Shown here piece by piece: positions 16,064-25,009 of a DNA stretch of 64,000 bases; position 1 is the first letter of the stretch, and each line of letters opens with the position of its first letter. Where the stretch lies: the NCBI GenBank assembly GCA_009692585.1, contig SHYX01000023.1, positions 1 through 64,000 on the forward strand, read 5' to 3'. A program made the translations under genes and the position numbers. The DNA comes from Myxococcales bacterium. Its GTDB lineage: Bacteria > Myxococcota > UBA796 > SXON01. The notes below the pieces were generated by a model. That model was given only the letters and a program-made list of their open reading frames with translations, searched no databases and had not been told where the DNA came from.

Positions 16064-17137
16064 ATGCTTCTCGTCTTCCCCGTAGCCCTCGCCGCCGCGC
16101 CGCCGCCGCTCATCAATGGCGACGCGGCGGATGAGGCGCGCTACCCGATGACCGGGGGGCTGTTGATCGACGCTGATTGGGCGCTCGGGAGCACGACCTA
16201 CGAACTCGAAGGACTGATGTGTTCGGGAACGCTCATTGCGCCGGATGTGGTGCTGGTCGCGGCACACTGCATCGACCCTGAGGTGATCACGCTCGGCCAG
16301 GGCGAGCTGACATCAGTGGAGTTTCTGTGGTCCCGTCAGGCCGATCTCACCGCGTGGGACTGGAACGCGCCGGTGGTGGGGTGGCCCGCGGACGCGGTGG
16401 TGGCCTGGGACACGGTGATGCACGAGGCGTACGATGGCGCGACGCTCACGTTCGGCATCGGGGTCCAGTTCGACGTGGGACTGGTATTCCTCCGCGAGCC
16501 GATCCTCGACGTGACGCCCGCGGTGCTGGTGACCGAAGCCGAGTCGGAGCAGATTGTGCCGGGCGCGGCGGTCGAGGTCGTCGGGTGGGGGCAGCAGGTG
16601 TCGATGCCCCAGGGCGTGAGTCCACCGGCGGGGACCATCGGTGTCAAGATGTGGGGGCAATCCACGATTGGCGAGGTAGGTGCGGCCGAGTTCGTGGTGG
16701 GCGCCTCTCCCGAGGCGGTCCGTAAATGCTACGGCGACTCCGGCGGCCCCACGTTCATGAAGCTCGACACGACGTCGCCCTCGATCCCGCGCCAGATCGG
16801 CGTCACTTCGCACCTCTACGACGACACCTACTGCGACTCCCACGGCGCCGTCGACACGCGGCTGGACGTGTACCTGGACTGGATCGACGTCGAGATGCGG
16901 TCGCGCTGCGATTCGGGCGGGCGCCGATGGTGTGATGAGCCGGGCATCCTTCCGGTTCCGAGCGAGGTGGCTGCGGAGACGGCCGACGGAGCGGCCGACG
17001 ACAACATGGATGCCGCGGTCGCGACATGCGCCGCCGCGGGGCCGCCGGTGGCTACATCCGCGGCGCCGATCATGCTCCTGGACCTGCTTCGCCGCCGCCG
17101 CCCGGCGCGACAGCCCCCGCCGAGGCTACGGGAGTAG
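16064..17137 (+). CDS. Trypsin-like (S1) secreted serine protease
   Basis: A 357-residue protein with a short hydrophobic N terminus (MLLVFPVALAAAPPPLINGD); the segment PPPLINGD looks like the mature N terminus. The S1 triad is visible: His68 in VLVAAHC, Asp137 in QFDVGLVFL and Ser226 in CYGDSGGP. The C terminus has a Cys, a weakly hydrophobic stretch and LLRRRRP, reminiscent of a MYXO-CTERM sorting tail but less regular. TATGAT at 16034-16039 is a possible -10 element 24 bases before the ATG. The end overlaps the convergent kinase pseudogene by 12 bases. Confidence 0.8.
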   Translation: MLLVFPVALAAAPPPLINGDAADEARYPMTGGLLIDADWALGSTTYELEGLMCSGTLIAPDVVLVAAHCIDPEVITLGQGELTSVEFLWSRQADLTAWDWNAPVVGWPADAVVAWDTVMHEAYDGATLTFGIGVQFDVGLVFLREPILDVTPAVLVTEAESEQIVPGAAVEVVGWGQQVSMPQGVSPPAGTIGVKMWGQSTIGEVGAAEFVVGASPEAVRKCYGDSGGPTFMKLDTTSPSIPRQIGVTSHLYDDTYCDSHGAVDTRLDVYLDWIDVEMRSRCDSGGRRWCDEPGILPVPSEVAAETADGAADDNMDAAVATCAAAGPPVATSAAPIMLLDLLRRRRPARQPPPRLRE

Positions 17138-18026
17138 CCGGCGCCCGCGGTGAGCGGCCGTAGAGCTGCGTTCCCGAATTCTCAGCGCCACGACGAAGCG
17201 GGTTTCACCGGGTGTGCTGTGCGCCTGGACGCTGCCGCCGTGGGCCTCGGCCACGGCCTTGACCAGCGCCAACCCCAGGCCGGTGCCGCCGCGGTCGCGG
17301 TCGGTGGTGAAGAAGCGATCGAAGAGCTGGCTCAGGTGCCGCGGGTCGATGCCGGGGCCATCGTCGACGACGTCGAAGCCCGCGAGCTCGCCGCGACGCC
17401 AACGCTCGACACGCACGTGGGGCCCGCCGTGGCGCTTGGCGTTCTCCAAGAGGTTGGTCACCACCGCGGTCAGCTGCTCGCGCACCCCCGCCACCGAACC
17501 GGCCGACCCGCTGGCGACCACCCCTCCCAAACGCGCCGCCACCTCGTCTGCGAGCGCGTCCACGTCGACATCCTCGTGGGGCCCACCCTCCTCGGCGCGG
17601 GCGAGGCGGAGCAGGCCGCCGACGAGGTTGGAGAGCCGGTCGAGGTCGGCGAGGGCGTTGTCCAGGAAGCGGGCGCGCTGCTCGGGCGGCATGGCGTCGT
17701 CGGCCGGATCGTCACGCAGCAGCTCGATCGTGCCGCGACGCGACGACACCGGCGTCTTGAACTCGTGCGAGACGTTGCCGGCGAACTCGGAGATGTAGGC
17801 CATCCGGGCCCGCAGGCGCGCCGCCATCGCGGCCATGGTCTCGGCAAGCCGAGCGGTCTCGAGGATGCGCGACCCCTTGGCGTCTTCGAGCGCGGCCTCA
17901 TCGGTCTGACCGGCCGTGATGCGCTCGCTGGCACGGGCGAGCAGGCCCAGCGAACGCGCCGCGCGCCAGCCGACGAGGAGGGACAGCGTCGCTGCGGTCA
18001 ACAGAGCCAGGACCGCGCCCCGGGCG
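17126..18026 (-). pseudogene. Histidine kinase lacking its N-terminal sensor region
   Basis: The surviving part runs from a membrane helix (GAVLALLTAATLSLLVGW) through a HAMP-like segment and H box NVSHEFKTPV to N box LLENAKRHGG, G1 DDGPGI, the F box FDRFFTTD and GTGLGLAL. All catalytic boxes are present. The usual first helix and periplasmic sensor are missing: upstream of the helix the frame runs into the response-regulator gene in another frame. No start codon for a sensible protein is visible, so it is read as the 3' half of a kinase gene joined to the regulator by a deletion near 18017-18027. Confidence 0.7.
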
Positions 18027-18542
18027 ACCGATGAGCACGCGCAACAGCGCAAACTCGGTGACGGTGAGCACGATCTCATGGGCGCCGCCGTCGTTGTCGA
18101 CCCAGGTGCGATGCTCGACCGTGTCCATCCGCAAGCCGCCGTTGCGCAGCACGGGCGCCTCGTCGTCGTCGCGTACTTGCGGCCGCGCGCGTCGCAAGAC
18201 CACCTTGACCCTGGCGCCCAGCTCTCGCGTCGAAAAGGGCTTGGTGAGGTAGTCGTCACCGCCCATCTCAAGTCCAAGCACGCGATCCAATTCTTCGTCG
18301 CGACTGCTCAGAAACACGACCGGGATGGTGCTCTTCTTGCGCAGCTCGCGGCAGGCTTCGAGGCCGTCCATGCCCGGCATCACGATGTCGAGCACCAGGA
18401 GGTCCGGCGCCTCGGCGGCGGCAGCACGCAGGGCCTCGGCGCCGTCTTTGGCCTCGCGAACGTCGTGTCCGTCGCGGGTGAGCGCGTAGCGGAGCACCTC
18501 GCGGAGGTGGGGGTCGTCGTCGTCGACGACGATGCGAGCCAT
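17898..18542 (-). CDS. OmpR/PhoB-type response regulator, C-terminally truncated
   Basis: Residues 1-118 form a complete receiver domain: acidic pocket VVDDDD, phospho-acceptor Asp52 in LVLDIVMPG and Lys101 in DYLTKPFS. A winged-helix domain begins (LTVTEFALLRVLIGRPGR) but after its first helix the sequence turns into an unrelated Arg/Pro-rich tail, which is the kinase gene read in the wrong frame. The recognition helix is therefore absent and DNA binding is unlikely. TAGACT ends five bases before the ATG with no ribosome site, suggesting a leaderless message. Confidence 0.75.
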   Translation of the reverse strand: MARIVVDDDDPHLREVLRYALTRDGHDVREAKDGAEALRAAAAEAPDLLVLDIVMPGMDGLEACRELRKKSTIPVVFLSSRDEELDRVLGLEMGGDDYLTKPFSTRELGARVKVVLRRARPQVRDDDEAPVLRNGGLRMDTVEHRTWVDNDGGAHEIVLTVTEFALLRVLIGRPGRGPGSVDRSDAVPPRRLARGAFAGPARPCQRAHHGRSDR

Positions 18543-18547
18543 GGCTG

Positions 18548-18553
18548 AGTCTA
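18548..18553 (-). promoter_or_regulatory. -10-like hexamer TAGACT for the response regulator
   Basis: On the minus strand TAGACT is followed by CAGCC and then ATG at 18542. The five-base gap puts the predicted transcription start at the initiation codon. Confidence 0.45.
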
Positions 18554-18641
18554 TCTCCCCCTTTGGCGCTGAGCGTGTGCGCGTCGGGGGGGTGGATCGT
18601 GCAGGCGGCGTGCAGGCGGCGCCACCGGTGGGGTCACCACC

Positions 18642-21600
18642 CTAACTCCGCAACCACTCCGCTCCCAGAAAGCGCTCGGCGTCCGCGGGCGAAAGATTCG
18701 CCGCCAACGCGCGCGCCAGAGCGTCCCCAATGCGCGAATGGCGCGCCACCGCCGCCTCGTCCGTGGACAGGGTCGCCGCGAGGATGTGCCCCTTGAGCAC
18801 ATAGAGGCGGTAGCCGCAGGCGTCGGCGCGACGGATGGCCGAGTCCGCGTGACGTGCTGCTTCCGCACGGTCTTCCAACAGCCCATGGACGCGCGCCAGC
18901 GCAAGGTCCAGCCGAACCTCCTGATACGGCCAGCGGGGCCCAGGCGTGTCCCGTGCCGCGGCAACCTGGACATGAGCGGCGGCGGCATCGCCTGCGAGCG
19001 CGTGCACGCGCGCTTTCCAGGCGTGGACGATGCCGGTCCAGCCCTCGTGATCGACCTCACGGGCCAGCGCGAGCGCTTCGTCGACAAGCGCGGCGGTGGC
19101 GGGGTCCCCGCCCTTGGCCCAGGACGCTCGGGTCAGGGGAATGAGCACCGACAGCACGAGGCTCGGATCGGCAAGCTCCCGCGCCGTCGTCAGCGCGCCC
19201 ATCGCCTCGGCGAGCGCCTCGCCGGTGCGGCCGAGGTGCGTGAGGACGTCGGCCAATGCCGCGCGCGCCAGCACGATGCCGGCGGGTTGGTTCACCTCGC
19301 GGGCGTGGGCGACCGTCTTTTCCGCCAGCTCGATGCCGCGCCGCAGATTTCCGGTGCACACATGTACCTCGATGAGGTTGCCGCGCGCGAACACCAGTGG
19401 GGCCGCCAGGCCCAACCGCTCGAAGACGGCGGCCGCCTGCTCGAAGTTGCGACGGGCCTCGGCGGCCTGTCCCCGACAGGCCGCGACCATGCCCAGCCCG
19501 TTGTACCCGTACCCGATCGAACGCTCGTCGTGCGCACCCTCCGCCACCGCCAGGCCCTCGACCCAGTGGCGTCGGGCCGCCTCCAGGTCGCCACACGACC
19601 AGAGGACCGTCCCCAGTTGGTTGAGCACGAATCCGCGGGTCGTCTGATCGTTGGCGCGCTCGGCCAGGGCCAGCGCGGCGTGGAAGTGTTCGCGTGCCAG
19701 GGCCAGATCGCCGACCTTTAGGGCGCGGCGGCCCAGCGCGGCCTTCGCGCGGGCGCCAAGCTTCTCGTCGCCCAGCTCGTCCGCGATGCCGATGGCACGG
19801 GCCAGGTCAACATCGAGCCTTCCCCACTCGGCCAGGGCCTCCAGGGCTTCGATGCGCTTGAGGAGCAGCTCGCAGAGCAGGCGGTCGGCGTCGTCCAGGG
19901 GCATGAGCTCGCGGGCTTCCGGTTCCAGCGCCACCGCCCGGTCGAAGACGGAAAGCGCCTCCTTCGTGAACGAACGGCCGAGCAGGCGGGCGCCGGCGCG
20001 CAGCAGGTAGCTGTAGGCTTTCCCCGGCATCTCGCCGGCCTCGAAGTGGATCGCCAGCGCGTCGACGACGAGGTGCAGGCGGCCCCGCCCCAGACGTTCC
20101 AGGGTGTCGCCGATGCGGCGATGCAGGTCGATGCGCTCGGCGTTGCCGATCTCCCGACCCAGGACATCGCGGAAGCGCGCCTGGGCCACGTCGAGGTGCG
20201 TGGTCGTCTCCACGCGCCGCTCCCGGACGAGGCCCGCGGCGCTGAGCGCCTCGACCGCGCTGAGGAGTTCCGTGTGCGCCCCCCCGACCACGAGCGAGAC
20301 TGCTTCCAGTGGAAGTTCGTGCCGCGCCAGCGAGAGCACCCGCAACACCGTTACGGCAAACGGACTTTGTCGCGATACGTCGGCCAGCAGGGCGTCGCGG
20401 GCGCTGCGCGGAATGGGCAACGGCACCCGATTCACGGCGGGTTCGTCCAAAAGAAGTCGCCATCCTTCGTCGGCCCAGGTCAGCACGCGCTCCTCGGCCA
20501 GCCCGCGCACCATCTCGACGATGAACGCCGGATTCCCCTCGCTGTCGCGGTGCAGGCGCCGCGCCAGGGCGCGCACCGCAGGCCCGGTGCCGAGCAGGTC
20601 ACCCAGTAGCTCCTCCACGGCCTGCAACGCCAGGGGCCCCAGGTTGAGCAGGTGCGGGCGTACCCCGGTGGCGGTCCCGGTCACGAGCCCGCCCGCGGTC
20701 GGGGCATCAGCCACTCGCGTCATCAGGAACAGGATGGACTCGTCCGACAGCGACCGTGTGGCCCGAATCAGGTACTCCAGGAACTCCAGGCTGGCGGGAT
20801 CCAAGCGGTGCACGTCGTCCACGACGATCAGGCGGGGCGGGCTGTCCGACAGCAGCGTGCGGACGGCGGAGAAGACGGCGAAGCGCTCGACGACCGCGCC
20901 ATCCCCGAACGCGCCGAGCAACGCACGCAGCACTTCGGGGGGGTGGGGCACGCCGGCGGCGAGCGCCTCGATCAGCGGGCGGAAGGCGTCCATCGCGTTG
21001 CCGGGGCCGCCGCCGGCGATGACGTGGACCGGAAGCCCAGCCGAGCGGGCTTCGTCGCAGGCGAAGCGGGCGAGCGAGCTCCGTCCCAGACCGGGCGCCC
21101 CCTCAATCATCAACGCGTTGCCATGTCCGTCGAGGCAGGAGGCCACGGAGCCCAAGAGGGTGCCGCGCTCCGTCAGCCGGCCGACCAGTGCCCCCGGCCA
21201 CCGAGCGAGGTTCGCCGTGGCTCGCGGCGCGTCGTCCAAGGCGACCAGGACGTGTCGGGCGCTCGCGTACCGAAGCTCGGGCTCCTTCTGGAGCAGCCGA
21301 ACGCACAGCTCGTCGAGGTCGGCGGGAATCGCCGGGTTGAGCTCGCGGGGGGGGCGAACTGGCCGGTGCAGGTGTTTGTCCAGGTAGCCGGCGATGGTCC
21401 GGGCGTGGAACGGCCGACGCCCGGTCAGGAGCAGAAAGACCAGCGCGCCGAGGGAGTACAGGTCGGTGCGCGCATCGATGGCCGCCCCGCTGATCTGCTC
21501 CGGCGACATCCACGCGACCGTGCCCAGGAGTTCGCCGTGCGAGGTCAGCTCGTCGTCGTCGTTGTCGTGCGCGCGTGCACTCTCCTTGGCCACGCCGAAG

Positions 21601-22088
21601 TCCATGAGCACCGCGCTGCCGTCGTCACGGAGCATCACGTTTCCTGGGGTGAGGTCTCGGTGGACCAGGCCCGCGCCGTGCACGGATTCGAGAGCGCGCG
21701 CGAGGTCCGCGGTGATCTGGCGGACGGCGGCCCACCGGTCGGCGGGCGGCTCGGTCTCCCATCGGTCCACCTCGGTGCGCAGGTCGTGTCCCGTCACCAG
21801 CTCCATCACCAGCCAGTCGGTTTCTTCCCAGCGGCCGGTGTCGAGCACGCCGACGATGTTGGGGTGGTTGAGGCGGGCCAGGGACCGCTGCTCGCGTCGG
21901 AACCGTTCCTCGACCTCGGTTCGGCTGCCTCCGCGCGGCTGGACCAGCTTGAGCGCCCCGGCGCGACCGGTCTCGTCCCGCACCTCGTACACCACGGCCA
22001 TGCCGCCCCGGCCGACAAGGCGCACCACCTCCCATGGGCCGAGTCGGGCCCCGATCTCCGGAAGCGTTCGGACTGTCGTGTTGCTCAC
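18642..22088 (-). CDS. Ser/Thr protein kinase - AAA ATPase - TPR regulator
   Basis: A 1148-residue protein. Residues 17-290 are a Hanks-type kinase: GRGGMAVVYE glycine loop, Lys47, HRDLTPGN (143-150), DFG (163-165) and the APE-equivalent SPEQ. Residues about 300-560 resemble the MalT/AfsR-type STAND ATPase, with LIVVDDVHRLD as Walker B; the P-loop reads GAPGLGRSS, with arginine at the usual lysine position. From about 640 onwards there are repeated helical pairs of the TPR type. Such proteins are abundant in myxobacteria as signal integrators. The start is GTG at 22088. It is divergent from a PP2C phosphatase that may reverse its phosphorylation. Confidence 0.9.
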   Translation of the reverse strand: MSNTTVRTLPEIGARLGPWEVVRLVGRGGMAVVYEVRDETGRAGALKLVQPRGGSRTEVEERFRREQRSLARLNHPNIVGVLDTGRWEETDWLVMELVTGHDLRTEVDRWETEPPADRWAAVRQITADLARALESVHGAGLVHRDLTPGNVMLRDDGSAVLMDFGVAKESARAHDNDDDELTSHGELLGTVAWMSPEQISGAAIDARTDLYSLGALVFLLLTGRRPFHARTIAGYLDKHLHRPVRPPRELNPAIPADLDELCVRLLQKEPELRYASARHVLVALDDAPRATANLARWPGALVGRLTERGTLLGSVASCLDGHGNALMIEGAPGLGRSSLARFACDEARSAGLPVHVIAGGGPGNAMDAFRPLIEALAAGVPHPPEVLRALLGAFGDGAVVERFAVFSAVRTLLSDSPPRLIVVDDVHRLDPASLEFLEYLIRATRSLSDESILFLMTRVADAPTAGGLVTGTATGVRPHLLNLGPLALQAVEELLGDLLGTGPAVRALARRLHRDSEGNPAFIVEMVRGLAEERVLTWADEGWRLLLDEPAVNRVPLPIPRSARDALLADVSRQSPFAVTVLRVLSLARHELPLEAVSLVVGGAHTELLSAVEALSAAGLVRERRVETTTHLDVAQARFRDVLGREIGNAERIDLHRRIGDTLERLGRGRLHLVVDALAIHFEAGEMPGKAYSYLLRAGARLLGRSFTKEALSVFDRAVALEPEARELMPLDDADRLLCELLLKRIEALEALAEWGRLDVDLARAIGIADELGDEKLGARAKAALGRRALKVGDLALAREHFHAALALAERANDQTTRGFVLNQLGTVLWSCGDLEAARRHWVEGLAVAEGAHDERSIGYGYNGLGMVAACRGQAAEARRNFEQAAAVFERLGLAAPLVFARGNLIEVHVCTGNLRRGIELAEKTVAHAREVNQPAGIVLARAALADVLTHLGRTGEALAEAMGALTTARELADPSLVLSVLIPLTRASWAKGGDPATAALVDEALALAREVDHEGWTGIVHAWKARVHALAGDAAAAHVQVAAARDTPGPRWPYQEVRLDLALARVHGLLEDRAEAARHADSAIRRADACGYRLYVLKGHILAATLSTDEAAVARHSRIGDALARALAANLSPADAERFLGAEWLRS

Positions 22089-22101
22089 GGCGCTCTGTAT
22101 C

Positions 22102-22107
22102 TATACT
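22102..22107 (+). promoter_or_regulatory. Possible -10 element TATACT for the phosphatase gene
   Basis: TATACT lies in the 42-base gap between the divergent kinase and phosphatase starts, 23 bases before the GTG at 22131; TTGCTC at 22081-22086 is a poor -35 candidate at 15 bases. GAGG lies shortly before the start codon. Confidence 0.35.
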
Positions 22108-22130
22108 CTTTCCAGAGCACGAGGCGGCAG

Positions 22131-22898
22131 GTGAAGCTGGAGGCGTATGCGTGGACCGATCCCGGACCTGTGCGTGACAACAACGAAGATGCGTTCCATC
22201 TCGACGAAGACGCCGGCCTGTTCATCGTCGCGGACGGCATGGGCGGGCACGCCGCGGGGGAGGTCGCGTCCCGGCTGGCGGTCGAGACCCTTCGCGAGAT
22301 GCTCTCGGGCGACGAGCTGGATCCTGATGAAACGCGGCTGGACCGCCAGGTAGGCGATCCGGGCGACCTGTTGCGCGAGCGACTTCGTTACGCGATGAAC
22401 CAGGCCAGCGCCCGGATTCGACGTGAAGCGCTCGCCAATCCGACTTGGGGGGGCATGGGCACCACCGCGGCGGTGCTCCTGGTCGAGGGCGGGCAGGCGC
22501 ATGTGGCGCACGTCGGCGACTCGCGCGTGTATCTGCTTCGCGATGGACGATTGTCGAGGTTGACGCGGGACCACACCGTTGTCCAGCAGGAAATCGACGC
22601 CGGGCGGCTCACCGCGGAGATGGCGCGCCGCGTGACGCACCGCAACTACCTCACCCAGTCTGTCGGATACCACGGCCCGGTCGAGCCCGACACCACCACG
22701 CGCACCCTCGAAGTGGGCGACGTCTACATCCTGTGCAGCGACGGCGTCACCGACCCCTTGGACGATCCCCGGATCGCCGAGATCGGCAACGAAGCGGACG
22801 CGCCCGATCTGGCCGAGCGCCTGGTTCGCGCCGCGATCGCTGCCGGGGGTGAGGACAACATCACCGCCCTGATCGTCCGCGTCGTTGCCGACAGGTAG
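22131..22898 (+). CDS. PP2C-family Ser/Thr phosphatase
   Basis: A 255-residue cytoplasmic phosphatase with the PP2C motifs: RDNNEDAFH, FIVADGMGGHAAGE, GMGTTA, VAHVGDSRVYLLRDG, LTRDHTVV, LCSDGVTD and the final GGEDNIT. The aspartates bind two metal ions that activate water. It would dephosphorylate Ser/Thr-phosphorylated proteins; the divergent kinase is the obvious partner by position. The start is GTG at 22131, preceded by GAGG. Only three bases separate it from the next gene, so the two are probably co-transcribed. Confidence 0.92.
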   Translation: MKLEAYAWTDPGPVRDNNEDAFHLDEDAGLFIVADGMGGHAAGEVASRLAVETLREMLSGDELDPDETRLDRQVGDPGDLLRERLRYAMNQASARIRREALANPTWGGMGTTAAVLLVEGGQAHVAHVGDSRVYLLRDGRLSRLTRDHTVVQQEIDAGRLTAEMARRVTHRNYLTQSVGYHGPVEPDTTTRTLEVGDVYILCSDGVTDPLDDPRIAEIGNEADAPDLAERLVRAAIAAGGEDNITALIVRVVADR

Positions 22899-22901
22899 GG
22901 C

Positions 22902-23753
22902 ATGTCCGGCGCCTTGCAGGTACTGACCGACTGCCCCCACTGTCACGTCGAGAGCGCGCTCGTCGAGCTTGTCGACAGCGTCGCCCGCCTTCATCTCGCC
23001 CGCTGTCGACTGTGTGGGCTGGAGCTGAGCGAGGGGGAGGAGTTGCGGGCCGGCGCGCGCTTCGCGAGTCAGGACGACGTCCGATCGGCGCTCCGGGCGT
23101 GGGCCGACGATGAGGGGGAGGACCTCGCGGTCTTCGTGAGCGCGAACTTCGCCGCGGGGACCGTCGATGCCGTTTGTTCGGAGGTCCTGGGCGGGCAGGT
23201 GGTTCGCACCAGCTTCGACGTGATCGCGTGGTTGTTCAAGAACCGGATGGCGGGGGCGGTGGCCCTGGGAGCGCCGATGCGCGAGTCGACGCCTGGGCTC
23301 CGGCCATCTGGGGACGGGGGGGAACCTCCGGTAACGCCCCCCCTTCGGCCCGACGTCCGCGGCGCTGCGGCGCCGTCGTCGTCGGCGCCCGTGCGGGACC
23401 CGCGGGCGACCACCCTCGCGCTGGTGGCCACCGCGCTCGCCGACGGCCGGGTTGCGCCCGAAGAGCGTGCGCTTGTCGAGCGCCTGTGCGCAAGCCTGGG
23501 GGCGCCCCTCCCCCGTGCCGATGACTGGCGTGCGTGGCGGCCCAACGAGGTCGGGGTCCCGCCCGATCCGGTCGCGACGGTCGAAGGCATGCGCCGGGTG
23601 GCGCTCGCCGACCGGATCGCCGACCTCGGCGAAGAGCGGGTGATCCGGGAGTTCGCGCGGACCTGGCGGGTGCCGCTGCCTGACCCGGTGCTGCCCCCGG
23701 TGACGGCGCCGCAGAAGTTGGCCGCGGCCTGGTTGGGCCTGTTCTCGCGCTAA
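22902..23753 (+). CDS. Zinc-ribbon / TerB-like protein
   Basis: A 283-residue protein. The N terminus has two cysteine pairs (CPHCH at 11-15 and CRLCG about 35-39), a probable zinc ribbon. After a Pro/Ala/Ser-rich linker near residue 150, the C-terminal part ALVATALADGRVAPEERALV has the pattern of TerB-like domains (acidic, helical, often metal-binding). No catalytic motif is seen. It immediately follows the PP2C gene, which suggests a role in the same signalling unit. The last four bases overlap the convergent ATP-grasp gene. Confidence 0.6.
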   Translation: MSGALQVLTDCPHCHVESALVELVDSVARLHLARCRLCGLELSEGEELRAGARFASQDDVRSALRAWADDEGEDLAVFVSANFAAGTVDAVCSEVLGGQVVRTSFDVIAWLFKNRMAGAVALGAPMRESTPGLRPSGDGGEPPVTPPLRPDVRGAAAPSSSAPVRDPRATTLALVATALADGRVAPEERALVERLCASLGAPLPRADDWRAWRPNEVGVPPDPVATVEGMRRVALADRIADLGEERVIREFARTWRVPLPDPVLPPVTAPQKLAAAWLGLFSR

Positions 23754-24967
23754 GCGGCGAACATCTGGATCGACGCCGCTGCCTCACGAGCCAACTCCAG
23801 GCAGGTGGCATCGTCCGGGTGTCGTACCACCAGGTTGCCATCGGCCAGGAAGGTCTGGGTCCAGTCGCGGCGTTCCGCACCGACGGGGAGGAGGTCCACC
23901 CGCGCAATCCACTTCCGATGTCGGGTCACGAAGGCCTCCAGTCCGTCGATCTGCGTGACGCGTCCGGTTCCCTGCGCTCGTTTGAAGACGATGGCGCTGG
24001 AATAGCCGCGTGGTCGCCGCTCGGGCAGCGTGCCGTGAACCACCGCCCGGGCCCAGTCGAGGTACAGATCGCCGTCGTCTGCGAAGTTCATCAGGTCGAC
24101 CATGTTGGCGCCCGGCGGCCGGCAGGCGATCTCGCCGAAGATCGCGGTACCGTCGGCCTTGCGGAACCACTCCATGTGGGTGATCCCCGTCCCCATCCCC
24201 AGCGCTCGCACCGCAGCACGCCCGAGGCGGACCCCGGCGGCTTCGTTCGGGCCGTCGTGAGATCGAAGCGCCTGGATGATCGGGCTGATCCACTCGTTGC
24301 GGCGCGCGACCAACACCACCGGCTCGTACCGACACACACTCTGATACAGGATGCGGCCGTCCACGCACAAGGTCTCGTAGGTCAGCTCTTCGCCGTCGAC
24401 GAACTCCTCCACCGTCGCCTCGGCGACATGGCGCATCGTCGCGACTGCGGCTTCGAACTCGGCGAGGTCGTCGACGCGGTGGGTGTCGGCGCACCCGGCG
24501 CCGTCCACGGGCTTCAGGATCGCGGGGAAGCCCACTATCGCCAGGGCGGCGAGGGCCTCGGCGACGGATCGCACCCGGATGGTTTTGGGGATGCGTAGCC
24601 CGGTTCGTTCGACCCGGGCGCGCATCAGCGGCTTGTCGCGGAAGCCGTGGACGGCGTCCGGCGACATGCCGGGCAGGCCGAACTCCTGACGCAGTTCGGC
24701 CGCGAGCATCGTCATCGGTTCCCACAGCGTCTCCAGCCGATCGGGCCGCCTCCCTCCCAACCAGCTCGAGATGCGGCGGCGCACGTCCTCGGTGTCGCCC
24801 ATGGCCGGGGCATGGAGGTAGCTCGCCAGGCTGCGTCGAAGCTCAGGACTGAGCTGGTGAACGGGAGTGTCGCCGACGCCGTGGACCCGCGCGCCCGCCT
24901 CGCGCAGCCCTCGTGAGAACTGCTGCATCTCGGGTGGGTAGTTCGGCGAGAGGAACAGCACGTCCAT
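23750..24967 (-). CDS. ATP-grasp ligase-like enzyme
   Basis: A 405-residue protein of the ATP-grasp fold: FPAILKPVDGAGCADTHRV forms the ATP lysine/glycine region, VEEFVDGEELTYE the following strand pair, and HMEWFRKADGTAIFGEIACRPPG the metal-binding Glu/Asn-type loop. ATP-grasp enzymes join a carboxylate to an amine through an acylphosphate. The nearest look is the carbamoyl-phosphate-synthase-like / PurK-like group, but the substrate is not predictable and no biosynthetic neighbours are present. TACACT lies eight bases before the ATG with no ribosome site. Confidence 0.75.
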   Translation of the reverse strand: MDVLFLSPNYPPEMQQFSRGLREAGARVHGVGDTPVHQLSPELRRSLASYLHAPAMGDTEDVRRRISSWLGGRRPDRLETLWEPMTMLAAELRQEFGLPGMSPDAVHGFRDKPLMRARVERTGLRIPKTIRVRSVAEALAALAIVGFPAILKPVDGAGCADTHRVDDLAEFEAAVATMRHVAEATVEEFVDGEELTYETLCVDGRILYQSVCRYEPVVLVARRNEWISPIIQALRSHDGPNEAAGVRLGRAAVRALGMGTGITHMEWFRKADGTAIFGEIACRPPGANMVDLMNFADDGDLYLDWARAVVHGTLPERRPRGYSSAIVFKRAQGTGRVTQIDGLEAFVTRHRKWIARVDLLPVGAERRDWTQTFLADGNLVVRHPDDATCLELAREAAASIQMFAA

Positions 24968-24975
24968 GGGGCCGG

Positions 24976-24981
24976 AGTGTA
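24976..24981 (-). promoter_or_regulatory. -10-like hexamer TACACT for the ATP-grasp gene
   Basis: On the minus strand TACACT is followed by eight bases (CCGGCCCC) and the ATG at 24967. The very short predicted leader lacks a Shine-Dalgarno sequence. Confidence 0.4.
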
Positions 24982-25009
24982 GCTCGCCGTGCCAGTGACC
25001 TGCGTCGCC

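Noticed and set aside
17898..18026. A hybrid kinase-regulator fusion protein
   Set aside because: The regulator and kinase parts are in different frames across the junction, so no fusion protein is made; it is a deletion scar.
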